DNA from: Anisodus tanguticus
Lineage: Eukaryota > Streptophyta > Magnoliopsida > Solanales > Solanaceae
Direction: 5' to 3'
DNA: 64,000 nucleotides
Assembly: GCA_034509755.1 (NCBI GenBank)
Contig: CM067539.1
Location: 65,420,513 to 65,484,512, forward strand
In this document: positions 33,001-44,834 of the stretch, in pieces
Position numbering within the stretch: the stretch's first letter is position 1
Layout: every line of letters begins with the position of its first letter
The notes under the pieces: generated by a model
Told to the model about the DNA's origin: nothing
Seen by the model: only the letters and a program-made list of their open reading frames with translations
Database searches by the model: none
Translations under genes and position numbers: made by a program

Positions 33001-35843
33001 ACCACCAATTGTGAAAACATACCCACGGGTGGATTTGGTATTTTTTATGTCCAATATCTAATTTGCATCACTGTATCCTTCTAATACGGATGGATATCTT
33101 GAATAATGTAATCTGTAAGTCAGCGAATATTTCAGATATCGTAGTATCCGATTTAACGCCTTCCAATGATCATTTCCAGGATTATAAGTAAACCTAGCCA
33201 ACTTATTGACTGGATAAGCGATATCGGGTCGGATGCAGTTTGTAATGTACATTAAGCTACCAATGACCTGCGCATATCGCTCTTGGGAGACGGGTGCACC
33301 ACGATTCTTATCAATTCTATGATTCATATCCATTGGTGACTTCATAGGGGGACTGTCAAATACATCAAATTTCCTCAAAACATCTTCAATGTAATGAGAT
33401 TGAGATAAGATCAGCCCATCAGATGTCTTAGAAATCTTTATTCCTAAGATTACATCTGCAATACCCATATCTTTCATGTCAAAACATTGTTTCAACAAAT
33501 TCTTGGTTTCCAGTATCAAGTTTAGACTACTTTCGGTGATGAGCATGTCATCTACATAAAGGCATATCATGACAAATGAGTCAGAGTTCCCTTTGATATA
33601 GATACATTTATCACATTCATTTATGGAGAAACCTTTTGATAATAAAGTATTATCAAACTTTTCATGCCATTGTTTTGGGGCTTGTTTGAGTCCTTACGGA
33701 AACTTAACAAGTCGACATACTTTTTTTTGTCCTGGAACCACATACTCCTCGGGTTGTTCCATGCATATTTACTCTTCCAACTCTCCGTTTAGGAAGGCTG
33801 TCTTAACATCCATTTGATGTATCTCAAGGTCGCGCAAAGCTGCAATGGCTATGAATACCCTTATAGACGTTAATCTAGACAGAGGGGAGTGTGTGTCAAA
33901 GTATTCGAGGCCTTCCTTTTGTCTGTAGCCCTTAACTACTAATCTGGCCTTATACTTGTCAATAGTTCCATCTGCTTTGTACTTTATTTTGAGTATCCAC
34001 TTACAACCCAAAGGTTTGCTTCCCGAAGGAAGATCAACAATTTCTCAAGTATGATTTTGCATGATGAAATCTATTTCGCTTTCTATAGCTTCTTTTCAAA
34101 GCGGTGCTTCTGGAGTTGACAATGCTTCCTTAATTGTCCTCGGTTTCAACCATATAGATTGAAACCCGAAGCCCGAGACCCGTGACCCGGACCGACCGGG
34201 CGGGTGGGTGGCGGCGCACGCGTGGCTTAGCCCCGAACCCAAGCTCATCTAGGTCCTCCATTTTCTAAACACATGGGTTACCCATTAGGGTCCCAAACCC
34301 TTACTAAAAAATAGAGCTTATATATTGTTCAATCCTTCCATCTTCTACCTATGTGGGAGATTTGATATTTGGCCAAAAAATCATCCATCTATTCATGTCT
34401 CAAACACCTTACTCTGTGTACCAATATCTCTTTCATTCCTCAACGAAATTTGAAGATACTTGATACTAATATCATCTACTCATTTAGTAGATTAGGCATG
34501 TGCAAAGAAACGATGTTTCCGACATGCGGGGCCCACGTGTTTAAGTCACTAAAGACGAGAAGAACTCAATCCCACATAAATTTCCAACAAAATTAATCTA
34601 AAGGTAGCTCCTTTACCAGGAATTTTCATCAGGATATTTCAAGAAACAAGCTAAATACCAAAAATTCTATCAGGGTACCTCATGAAATAAGCTAAAGACC
34701 AAAAATTATTGTAAAGGTACCAGGAATTTTCATCAGGGTATTTCAAGAAACAAGCTATATACCAAAAATTCTATCAGGATACCTCAAAAAACAAGCTACA
34801 CACCAAAAAGAATTCTCATTAGGGTATTTCAAGAAACAAGCTAAATACCAAAAATTCTAACAGGGTACCTCATGAAACAAGCTAAACACCAAAAATTCTT
34901 GTAAAGATAGCTCAATTCTCATTAGGGTATTTCAAGAAACAAGCTAAATACCAAAAATTCTAACAGGGTACCTCATGAAACAAGCTAAACACCAAAAATT
35001 CTTGTAAAGATAGCTCATTTACCAGGAATTCTCATCAGGGTACCTCAAGAACAAGCTATACACCAAACATTCTTGTAAAGATAGCTCCTTTACCAGGAAT
35101 TCTCATCAGGGTATTTCAAGAAACAAGCTAAATACCAAAAAATCTAGCAGGGTACCTCAAGAAACAAGCTAAACACCAAACATTCTTGTAAAGGTAGCTC
35201 ATTTTACCAGGAATTCTCATCAGGGTATTTCAAGAAACCAGCTAAATACCAAAAATTCTATCAGGGTACCTCAAAAAACAAGCTAAACACCAAAAATTCT
35301 TGTAAAGATAGCTCATTCACCAGGAATTCTCATCAGAGTATTTCAAGAAACAAGCTAAATACCAAAAATTCTATCAGGGTACCTCATGAAACAAGCTAAA
35401 CACCAAAAATTCTTGTAAAGATAGCTCCTTTACCTGGAATTCTCATCAGGGTACCTCAAGAAACAAGCTAAACACCAAACATTCTTGTAAAGATAGCTCC
35501 TTTACCAGGAATTCTCATCAGGGTGTTTCAAAGAAACAAGCTAAATACCAAAAAATCTATCAGGGTACCTCAAGAAACAAGCTAAACACCAAACATTCTT
35601 GTAAAGGTAACTCCTTTACCAGGAAATTTCATCAGGGTACCTCACAAAACAAGCTAAACACCAAAAATTCTTGTAAAGGTAGCTCCTTTACCAGGAATTC
35701 TCATCAGGGTATTTCAAGAAAAGGCATTAATCAAACAAATTAACAGAAAAAAAAAGTCAAAAAAGATTATGAGGACTCACCAGTGGAGCTTGAACTCGAA
35801 AACCCCGATGTGCATTTGGTGACCTCTCAATTGTTTGGTCCAT
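27002..35843 (-). CDS. F-box/kelch-repeat protein, At1g55270 (SAGL1)-like, 2 exons
   Basis: Exon 1 (35843-35781) encodes MDQTIERSPNAHRGFRVQAPL and ends CTG before GTGAGT. Exon 2 (28252-27002) follows TTTGCAG and continues VDSVSCYCKVDSGLK. Total 437 aa, the family's normal length. An F-box lies at residues 78-120 (LLPGLPDDLAIACLIRVPR, then LRLVCKRW), followed by kelch repeats with YLFGGKDP, LYVAGGECEG and LYALDCRDG, and a conserved C-terminus SHIVHCQVLQA. F-box/kelch proteins are substrate receptors of SCF ubiquitin ligases. Arabidopsis SAGL1 is reported to target a wax-synthesis enzyme and phenylalanine ammonia-lyase; assigning that role here is inference from similarity. The intron of 7,528 bp contains a minisatellite, a Copia element and foldback repeats. 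No break is seen in the exons. Confidence 0.95.
28253..28867. other. Intron DNA of the F-box/kelch gene (3' part)
   Basis: No exon is supported. A CACTAGTAGAAAAA word at 28331-28344 resembles a CACTA-type terminus, but no partner end is visible. Confidence 0.4.
28868..29130. repeat. Unclassified dispersed repeat
   Basis: The segment starts atggcggaggatcccgggtg and ends acctaaatccgcccctgc, with cagggtgttc words at both ends. The gene-like phrase ccgcccctg / ggggcgg also appears near 17313 and 17515. It looks like a Solanaceae dispersed repeat that I cannot name. Confidence 0.4.
29131..29527. other. Intron DNA of the F-box/kelch gene, no feature seen
   Basis: The phrase gccagtaagagagggact occurs twice, near 29282 and 29330. 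The 79-codon forward frame here has no recognisable domain and lies inside the intron. Confidence 0.4.
29528..29652. mobile_element. Short foldback MITE (best-preserved copy)
   Basis: The left end is ctacgttgctcgaaccctc and the right end gaagagtctgagcaacatag, with a central inverted pair cctcccaaaatgc / agcttttggaag. About 125 bp. Copies also occur at 17339, 17541, 18205 and 26048. Confidence 0.7.
29653..30424. other. Intron DNA of the F-box/kelch gene, no exon seen
   Basis: A phrase ggcgggtttctcccct occurs twice (about 29971 and 30013). From about 30290 the sequence begins to resemble diverged units of the following minisatellite. Confidence 0.4.
30425..31091. repeat. Intronic minisatellite, left part
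   Basis: About ten diverged copies of a unit whose core is caagctaaataccaaaaatt, followed by cttgtaaaggtagctccttt, accaggaattctcatcaggg and tacctcaaga. Units are roughly 70 bp here, becoming shorter near the right end, where a unit type of about 45 bp without the tagctccttt block appears. The array breaks at 31091, where the Copia element begins, and resumes at 34594. Confidence 0.9.
31092..32029 (-). repeat. Copia 3' LTR (left, apparently full length)
   Basis: The right end is fixed by ccaaca next to the purine tract. The left end is inferred from the break in the minisatellite (TGTAGG at about 31091). It contains a GC-rich block at about 31575-31680 with four ggacc repeats, unusual in this AT-rich window. 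The outer 480 bp have no partner in the right LTR. Confidence 0.6.
32611..34150 (-). pseudogene. Copia reverse transcriptase and RNase H remnant
   Basis: From right to left: a KEALSTPEAPL segment, GCKWILKIKYKADG, ARLVVKGYRQKEGLEYFDTH, the VDDM catalytic box near 33550, a long intact stretch 33570-33058 (ILSQSHYIEDVL, GSLMYITNCIRPDIA), then RNase H with SRHIHRRHKTVRQ and ADPLTKGLPKDQI. Almost the whole remnant keeps one reading frame. Four stops, at 34096-34098, 34045-34047, 33058-33060 and 32899-32901, fall where relatives have Trp (TGG to TGA or TAG). Another stop, near 33775, replaces a Glu codon. A small indel lies near 32840. Confidence 0.9.
34158..34589 (-). repeat. Copia 5' LTR fragment (right)
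   Basis: Matches 31575-32029 from the aacccgaagcccgagacc block to the terminal ccaaca. It is joined directly to reverse transcriptase sequence, so the rest of this LTR and the primer site were lost in the same internal deletion. Confidence 0.85.
34594..35722. repeat. Intronic minisatellite, right part
   Basis: About nineteen more copies of the core caagctaaa(c/t)accaaaa. A long unit (with gtaaagatagctcctttacc and aggaattctcatcaggg) often alternates with a short unit (with ttctatcagggtacctcaag), giving a higher-order period of roughly 110 bp. It is more homogeneous than the left part. The array ends about 60 bp from the exon 1 splice donor of the F-box/kelch gene. Confidence 0.9.
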
Positions 35844-38368
35844 TTCTGAAATGAAAATTTCATACACAAAAGCTTTGGTCAAAACCCAAAAATCAAAATT
35901 CAAAATTTCACCCCTTTTTGCAGAATCAGATCAAGAAATAATATCCTTTTTGCAATTTATAACCCTTTCAAAATGCCAACAAGAAACAAAAAAGTAAAAT
36001 AATAATAATTAGTGCTTGGAAGTTAGAACTACAGCAACTTCAAAACTGTGATAGACATCTCTCTAAATAGACTAAAACCATAACTGAAGTTTACAGCTGG
36101 AAATAGTCATTTCACCTACTTGAAAAAAATTAAGAAAATCATTTTTGCAGATTTGATAATTAATACTACTATATTATTATTGCAATAATCTTTTTTTTTC
36201 TTTCTGTAATCTGAGAAAATTTAATTTTTTCTGTTTTTAGTCACAGGACAAGAAACTTTACCAGATTATTTTAATGTTTGCATTAATTTATTGGGTCAAA
36301 CCCAAACTGTTATCTCTGTCCCTTGTATGTGTGTGAAAGAGATTAAATTAAATAATATATATTGAAAATGTCAGCATCAGATTACTCCTCCGTCTCAAAT
36401 TATTTGTCACCTTTTTTTATTTACACGATCCTTAAGAAATATTAATTAGAATGAGTATTTTATCTACTTTATTTTTATTTATATCTAAATTATAATCTTT
36501 TTCCATTAAATATTTATTTTATTTTGTATAATCTTCATTAATGACAAAGTGGGTTGAGAGAAGTTATATAGAATTCTAATTAAAATATTTTTTGAAATAA
36601 ACTTTTGTATCTATTGTATGTTGATTTGGTTAAAGTTTTCTGAATTATGACTATGTTTATATGCTTGTTAGGTAATGTCTTTTTTCAATTTTAATATATT
36701 TTTCATTTCAATTTATGTGTTATACTCTTTGTTTTAGTTCGTTTAAGAAAAAACGTCTCACTAGCTACTCGATGACTTTTCATATTTACAATTAATAAGA
36801 TGATTTGTAGACATACAACTAATTATTGTTCCAATTATACTCTTTGGTCTATATTATTTGTTTTTAGATGTTTTAGTTACACATTTCTTAAGAAGGATAT
36901 TTAATGGTTTTAATATTAAGAGTATATCTAATAAATAATCTTTGATTTTTTTTTAAAACATCTCACTTAATTGACATTCTACTGATTAGAACCGTAATGA
37001 TAAATTTGGTAAAAAGGGTAATAGTATACGCTATCTTTTTCTTTTTTTCCTAATCGTTAAATATTCTGAAACAAATTCAGCTTTTATCAAGATCGACCAA
37101 TATTTGAGACAGTATGGAGTATGTCTTTCTAAGTTTTGTGAGACTTTTTTATTCCTTTAAGTTTCAAGTACTGCATAATATTTTGTGGACAATTTTTTTT
37201 TGTTATGATTCTTACCCTCTATCTCAAATTAATTAACCTATTCAGCTTAAAGAATCTATTCCTTTTTAACATAAAATAAAGATTTGTTAAGAGCAGTTTA
37301 TTGAAAATTCAAAAAATTCCTTACGTATAGTTGAGTAGTTGTAGTCAAAGATAATCAATTCAACTCTCTAAAAATTAACAGAAAATTATCGACTATAGCA
37401 TTCTTGCTCTCGTAATTTTCACCATATTACTTTTTATTTTATAAATTTAAAATTTAAGTAATTGGATAACGACACACTTTACGCACCATGCATTCTTTAA
37501 ACCTATGTGGTGAGTCGTGTAATACAAGAGCGAATGTATAGAAGCAACAATCTGAAGATTTCAGATACAAGTCTTAGCTACAACACGAAGAGAGAGCTCG
37601 AACTCATCTACTCCAATCTTAGACGGTAAGATCACTCAACGTGCTTACTGAGTTATAGTAAACTTCTCGTTAAACTAATCAATGTATGCACAAGTTAATT
37701 TGGCCAAGGAAAAGAGAGAAGGGGACTTGTGTGTGTTGCTTCAAGTAAGATGCATTTCTAATATAAATTTGATATAGAATATAATGATAAATTGAGAAAT
37801 CATAGAGTAGGAAAAGACTTTTTCTTTAATGTCTTATTACTCTATTCAAATGTGATTGGACTCAAATTGTAATATTAAAAACACCCTATTTATCACACAA
37901 CTTTCCAAATCAAAGAAAACCAAAAATAATTAAAGAAAAGAGAAGTAGTAGAAAAAGTCAAAGATGTCTATTTATTTTGTGGTATTGTGAATTGTACCCC
38001 AATTTTAAATCAACTAGCAACCTCATCTATTAGTAATTTCATTTACATCACCGCAAAAGAAAAATAATCTAGTTACAAAATTAGTTGCTAATTTATTGCT
38101 AGGTAGCTTAGCTATTAGAACATTTTTGATAATCAGTCCTTAGGATTAATAACGATTTTTTATTATTTGACAATTGAAATTGCCCGTCGCTAATTCATGT
38201 ATCTTTATTTTTTATAATTCAAGATAACGTGTACGAATATGTGCACTACTCCTTTGTAACAATGAGTACAAGCGTAGAATGATTATACGTTCTCGTTAAA
38301 AATTAATTATATATATAGTTCAAGGTGAATGCAGATAGTGCGTCTATATCGATATCAAAAAATGATAA
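35844..38368. other. AT-rich 5' flank of the F-box/kelch gene and intergenic DNA
   Basis: The part next to 35843 should hold the 5' UTR and promoter of the F-box/kelch gene. Stowaway-type ends occur at about 36386 (ctcctccgtctcaaatta) and, inverted, at about 37095-37112 (atttgagacagtatggag). The 727 bp between them also contain a third, similar end near 36835, so this is probably two nested or adjacent MITEs. Nothing else is recognised. Confidence 0.45.
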
Positions 38369-40642
38369 TGTAACACCTCGTAATTTCGGGCTATGGTTTG
38401 AACCGTACGGCGTGAAAATGATGGAACCAAGATGAGGAGTTTAGAAAGTATTTTGAAAACTAATCAAGGCATAAGAAGAGTCTTAGGAAAAATTAGAGTC
38501 GGAAGCTACTCTGCAGAGCATGTTTTAAGGTGAGTTTGCAGAAGGTCCCACTAAACCGAGTTTACGGATAAATATATAAGGAATTTGGGAAAACTTCCTT
38601 CATGAAATTTGTAGCCTTTTGAAATACATTTACATCTATATAAGGTCCACATCAAACGAAGTTCTGTACAAAAAGTTATGACCGATTTACTGAGGATGTG
38701 TAAAATGAAAATCTCAATTCTTGTAGGATTAAGTTTTAAAGCTCAAGCCTTTATGATAACCTATAAATAAAACCCTAAAATGTTTTATGTAAGGATTTTC
38801 GATCAGAGCTGCTACCAAACACCTAAGGTGAGTTCTTATTCCAATTTCAATATCAATTATATTAAGTTAACACTAGAATAACACCGAATCATTATTTGGG
38901 ATCGCTAGATTTTGGAAAATCCATTCAAGGTCGAATTTAGAATGAAGCTTTGAGATTTCTTCAAAAATGTAAGTCCCTCAATCATTAATGGATTATATGG
39001 AGTTATTATTATATTTTAGACATTTAATATTTGGTAGAATCATGAAATAGGATTGATTTAGATTCACTCCATCAAACGCAAAATTCTAGTAATTTGCTGT
39101 AGTTTTTCCCTCCGATCAGCCAGCTTCATTTGACGTTTTCAGATAATATAACCATTGGATCGAGCCCAAATTTTAACTGAATGGTAACAACATATAGGTA
39201 TTAAATGTGAATGGTGGAGATCAGATTTGGAGGTCCGTAACAGTGTGTTTTGAGCTATAAACAGTAGCTACGAAAATCGATAAAAATTCTTCTCAAGGTT
39301 TCAAGTTTAAAGTTTTGAATTTCTTCTTGAGAAGTTCAGACCTTTTCTTCAAGTCTTGGAGCGATTAAGGTCTGTAGAGCTTCTATCTACATGTGAGAAT
39401 ATTCATGTTCTTCCCACACCGCGTTCTTCCATGAAACACGAGTTGTTCATAAGTTTAGAGTTTTGTTCCATTAGCATGATAACCCTAATACATGTAATAT
39501 TATACGTCATGTCTATATCACAATTCATCAATTGTATTCATGATAGGTCATTATGATTATCATGAACCTGTCATTTATTCATGAATGCATGCTTTGAATT
39601 CCATGAGTTCTTAAATGCAAGTTATGATCATTATTACTCAGTTCCATGAAGGCATACATGTTTCTCATGATTTATACAATTTATATTATATATTTCTTCA
39701 CATGCTATAAATACAAATCATGCTTTACAAGTTATTTCATGAAAGTTCATGGGCTTATAAGCCAACTATTTTTAAGTACATATTTTGGGAGTTGCACAGA
39801 TTAGCGAGGAAGCTTAGATAGCCTGAAACTACGTATGCCAACGTAGGATAAGGGTCGCTCCGCCAGAGAACGGTACCTTCTTATTACCCCTTGTGAAATT
39901 ATTGGATCCATCATGTTCATGTTCATGTTCATGTCTCGTACTCCGGCAAGGTACGAGATGGCTTAGCAGATCGGGCAGAGATCAGACTCCACGTTCACGC
40001 GTGGTGGTTCACGTCGGTTTTGTAGTGCTCTCCCACAGATATACAGACACACAACTTTACAGATTTTACACATGTTTTATACTCATGCCAGATCATGCTC
40101 ATGTTCATATTTCAGTTTCATGTTCATATTATATCATGTGTCTGCTTATTTCTTCAGTTGCTTTACATAGAGTACAATTCAATGTACTAACGTCCCTTTG
40201 CCCGGGGCCTGCACTTACTGAGTTTCAGGACAATGGACCTGCTCGCTAGAATTTGCCTCAGTATCAACTATTGGTGAGCCCCATTTCCTTCCGGGTGTTA
40301 GTCAGTTATTTTACATGTCATGCTTATTATTAATGGTATGTTAGGGCCTTGACCTGGTAAACTGTTTTGCAGGCAGACTCATGTGTCAGAGGTTTCATAG
40401 ACTAGACTAGTTTAGTATGTCAGTCATATCAGCATTATTTTCATACTTGTTATATTTTCAGATATTTCCACAATATATTTTTTAGACTATATTTCAGTAC
40501 CATATTTTACATAAGTTACTATCATCATTATTTCATGCTTTCGATGCCCATGTTGATTCAGCAGCCCATGTGATTCGCTCAGTCACATACAGTTAGACAT
40601 TGAATATCGTGTTTCGCCTAGACCATGGTTCGGGACGTTACA
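38369..40642. mobile_element. Solo LTR of a Ty3/gypsy-type retrotransposon
   Basis: The 2,274-bp segment begins TGTAACACCTCGTAATTTCG and ends GGTTCGGGACGTTACA, the terminal words of long gypsy-type LTRs in Solanaceae. It is flanked by gataa (38364-38368) and gacaa (40643-40647), a 5-bp target duplication with one mismatch. No gag-pol sequence or second LTR accompanies it, so the element was probably reduced by LTR-LTR recombination. The 118-codon frame at 39893 shows no known domain. Confidence 0.8.
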
Positions 40643-43600
40643 GACAATAGTTCTTGCCATTTTCTAAAATATTCACAATATGAAGAAACAAAACAGGATC
40701 AACATGGTCGAAGAATGAGTAAGACACTGAGGAGCTAGGGATTCAAACCTATGGTCGGCTTGTTCTTGACTTGTTGGGTTAGGTAGTCGGATTAGCACCC
40801 TTCGTTCGCCTAAATTAAACCATTTTCCTCCATTGACAAATAAATTCTAAAGTTAATTTGTTTTTGTCAATTTTTTGTTAATGATAACTAGTTTATCAAA
40901 CCGTTAGTTGTTGCTAACCATACAAAGCGTTCAAGTAAATGCAAAAACAATAATTTGAAAAAGACTAGCCTTCATCTATTATTAATGCCTCTACCGGTAA
41001 ATCACCAACAAAGGGTCTCTTCACAACCAAAAAAAAAAAGGTTCCTATATGGAGTGAATATTAAGCATTATAATTAGGATTTATTGTTATTTTCTAATTT
41101 AAAAAAATGAATTTTGAAGGTTCTTTTATGGTGAATTAAATGTAGAGAATTTTAACTTGATATTTTCTTCAATGTTTGATGTTTAACTACCTTATTTGAG
41201 TATTTAATTTCTTGTCACCACTGCATGGAAATGTATTAGATGACTCATTTAATGTAATTTAAATATTTGGAAAATAATGCAGAACATAGAGACTTATGAA
41301 TGAAGCCTTTTAAAAATAAAAATAAAAATAAAACTTTAGGATTATATTTTATTGTGTGCATATGTTATTTTATAATTGATTTATCTATTTTTCTTATGCT
41401 CGTAAGTTGTAACAAGTAACCTTTTTCATCAAAAGGTGTCATGGGAAAGTTAGAATTCTTTCATCCTTAATAAAAATATCAGATTTGAATTCAGATTTAA
41501 AATAAATAACTTCTTGATATGAAGTGTAAATATTGAAAAGGATAAGAGCCTTTTCAGTTGGTGGGCAGAAGCACACTTTCATTTTCCTATTACTAGTAAG
41601 GGGTCCGTGATTTCTATGTCGTTGTGTTGCCTGGTCCTTTTATTTTAGTGTTGCGATCCGATTTGATAGCTTCTAGCTAGTTCAATAGATAAGATGGTTG
41701 CGCTCCAACTCAATGATTGTATAGTGATCCGTTGGAAATCTTGCTCTAATATTAAGCGCAGTACATAAAAAATTTGAAGCACCACCACGAACATTATCAC
41801 ACGTCCTTCTAAGGTGTGGTAAAGTACCACCTTATTTTGTCGGCAGCCAACTCCAACGTGTCATATAACTATGTGTATATGATATATTTACATGTATACA
41901 CGTAAGTGGTAAAAGCATATCATAACAATCAAGATGTGAGAGCACAACAATCAATAACCAATTCCTCATAAACATTTATTGATTGGTCAAATAAAATGTA
42001 GTTTGCTCAATTTCCATAATATAACACATTACTGTTTTCCTTTTGAATATTAATCAATTATGCCGGCCATTTAAAGTTTTCTATAATTATATAGGTGAAG
42101 ATTAATAATGAAGTTTGATTTTACTATGTTTATCAATGCTTAAACTCCTTCAGTTTGATCCCTTTTTTCTACCCATCATCATATATTGGTTATATTAACT
42201 TTAAAATACTAATCAATTAAATAAAAGTTGGTAATTATCTCAGATCATTATTATTCATAATCACATTTTCCTCAAAAAATTTCACAAATTAAGTTACTTT
42301 TGCATAATTATGACACGGAGAAAATTTCATAATATATTTTTGAAATTAGCTTTTCAAGTGCTACTCTCAATCTAGTTAAATTTATTATATAATTTTGATG
42401 AAATCTGGTGCGTCAGATTTCATATATAGTTTTGAACAAGATCATAATACGTAATTAATTATTTGATAAATGAATTATTTTTCTTTTTTTAAAAAGGCTT
42501 AATTTACCATTAACAAATTTAGCATGAAAATAATGGAGCAGCTAGGAATAATCTTATTGTATTCTCATTGGCATGATATACAAGAATATTACTCAAATTA
42601 ATTTTTTGCAATCCTCTACGTTAATGAATTACATGCATGTAAAGACAACTTTTAGACAATGATATGTGACAATTTACACCCAAAAAAAAAAAAACCGTAT
42701 AAGTCTAACCACGAGTTTAGGCAAACTAATTATTGTCCACACCAAACAACTACTTGCCATTTTGTCTGCTTTCGAAAGGTCAAACAATTCCCTCTATACA
42801 CCTACATACACCATTTAGACCAATTTTGGTTCAAAAATATAAAATGTATAATATATTACGGCACTAATTCAAAAGTGTAGTATATGCTAACAATAGTTTA
42901 ACTCCATATTAGAAAATTAAAATATTATTGACCTAATAAATATCAAAGTTGAATAAAATTTGGCTTTTATAAAGGTACTTAGTAGATAATGTGGAAATGC
43001 TAATTATTTCATTCAAACAACGGTACAGAAAAAGAATGAAATAAAGTGAGAGACGGGGTGGGGAAAAGAGTCTAGTCGATCAAATTCGACGATATGAAAA
43101 AACAAATAAAATTAGGATTTGATAAAAAAAGAAGCAAGACTATGGATACCATAATTGATCCCATCGATAAAGAAGATTTTCTCTAAATTATTTGGTGTCA
43201 GCGGAGCCTTCAAACATTCGAAATACGCTGGATTAAAAATAACACAACATTCTTAATAGAAAATGATGACTCGTTCAGAAAAATAATTAATAGTATTATT
43301 ATTATAAACATTCTCTCTCTCCCTTACCATAAAATAAATTCATGTCCTATACTTGGGTCAATATTGAATAGTTAAGTTGATGTATTAGCTTTTCTACTTT
43401 CTTCTAGGGATGGTTTGTCACTTTGTGTTATTGAGAGGTTCAAATTGGATATAAATTAATTCCAAAAATAGAAAATTCACCCCACCTAATGAGAAAAGGG
43501 TTTTAGAAAAGACAAACTATAAAACAAAAGAACCTTGAAAATATGGGTAGTCTGTCAACTATCCCAATAGGGTTTTACTAAAATGATGTCATTGTAGGTA

Positions 43601-43865
43601 TATTTTTATTTTTTATTTTCATCAGATAAGCATTTCATATTCTTCCACTTGAGTAAAATTTTACATCAATTTTCATTTTTCACAATATAATCAAAGCATG
43701 GAAAATGAAATAACTAAAAAAAAAACATTACATTTGTCCTCTGTTCAAGAAAAAAAGTACTATTTTTTAAGAATCGTGAGATTTTATGTTCAAACCTTAG
43801 CGGAAACATAAGTAATTTCTTCATATTACACTTTGGTGAGACTATGTAGTATAGTAAAGAAGCAT
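40643..43865. other. AT-rich intergenic DNA
   Basis: No gene is supported on either strand over about 3.2 kb. Frames of 60-75 codons around 41645 and 42659 lack any domain or codon signal. Confidence 0.5.
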
Positions 43866-44121
43866 ACTACACCCTTTATTTCAAATTGTTTATCGGATTT
43901 TGAATTGACACGGAGTTTAAGAAAGTAAAGAAGATTTTTTTTGAATTTGGTCGTCTTAAACTAAAGCATGTAAAATGTACCAAAATGCTCTTTGATCTTG
44001 TGATCTTAAACATGTCATGTGAAAAATTAAAATTAGAGAGTTGCCTAAAAAGAAAAGAGACATTTTTTGTTAAACAGATTAAAAAAGAAAGTAAGACAAA
44101 TAAATTGAAACGGAAGAAGTA
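43866..44121. mobile_element. Stowaway-like MITE (diverged)
   Basis: The left end caccctttatttcaaattgt is inverted against the right end acaaataaattgaaacggaa, with TA-type flanks (actac...gtagt). About 256 bp. Confidence 0.55.
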
Positions 44122-44465
44122 GTTGTTAAAGAGCTTGTTTTAGGAATCAATATCCTATGGTATTATCTACTTTTGTTTGTGACTTAAAAGAACTAACTTA
44201 TTATGAATATAGAAGTCATGATTTTGTGTAGAAAACTAGTTTTCATCCTACATCACTTGTTTTAAAAAAAAGAAGGCAAACTAAATGTTTAAGATATTCT
44301 TGGCAATTAAACCACTAATTAAAAAGTGTTGCAACAAAAGGAAAAGGACTGTCAGCAACTTCCAAAAAGAAGTTTGTAATGTGTCATGCATCAGATGAAG
44401 ACATACAACTCTACAAACTCAACCCTCACACCAATAAACCATTATCAATCATCATTAAAAAGGGC

Positions 44466-44575
44466 AGTGCACTAAGCTCTCGCTATGCGCGGGGTCCGGA
44501 AAGGACCGGACCACAAAGGTCTATTGTACGCAGTCTTAACTCACATTTCTGCAAGATGTTTTCAAGAGATGAAAT
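44466..44575 (+). mobile_element. Au-like SINE, 3'-truncated
   Basis: gcagtgcactaagctctcgc, ggggtccggaaaggaccgga and cttaactcacatttctgc match the SINE at 793-935 closely, but the B-box-bearing end is missing. No target duplication was found. Confidence 0.7.
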
Positions 44576-44614
44576 ATTAAACAGCTAACCAACAAAGAGT
44601 TATGATGGAACGAT

Positions 44615-44770
44615 AAGTATTCCTTCATCCCTTCATTCTTAACCAAAGGTCTCGAATTTGAGCCTGGATATGAAGTCGTGTTTGTAAGAAAGTGTTTTGC
44701 CCCAATATAAGATTTCCTTGTGTGAATCCAAATTAAGTCGGACCCCAATGTGAGTACCGAACACCAAAAT
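44615..44770 (+). mobile_element. SINE-like fragment
   Basis: ccaaaggtctcgaatttgag, followed by gaatccaaattaagtcggac and gtgagtaccgaacaccaa, resembles the tandem SINE-like units at 1125-1450. Confidence 0.45.
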
Positions 44771-44834
44771 CCATAACCAATCATTAAAGATAAATGAAAT
44801 ATTAATCAAGAAAAACTTTTCCAACTTACTCTAA

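Larger units (their letters stand above)
31092..34589 (-). mobile_element. Internally deleted Ty1/Copia element inside the minisatellite
   Basis: The 3.5 kb insert separates the two halves of the repeat array. Homologous terminal segments lie at about 31575-32029 and 34158-34589, both ending cataaatttccaaca. The minus-strand interior codes only for reverse transcriptase and RNase H (34150-32611). Gag, protease, integrase, the primer site and the inner half of the right LTR are missing. A purine-rich tract (minus strand ctttcaagagggga) lies beside the left LTR at about 32030. No perfect target duplication is visible, because the flanks are A/T-rich repeat units. The LTRs differ more than those of the 4.7-10.2 kb element, so this one is older. 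Confidence 0.85.

Noticed and set aside
30425..35722. CRISPR-like array
   Set aside because: The units are contiguous tandem repeats without unique spacers, in a plant intron.
39893..40249. A 118-codon frame at the right half of the solo LTR
   Set aside because: Located wholly in a non-coding LTR; Cys/Ser repeats come from a cttgttcatgttcatg-type repeat.
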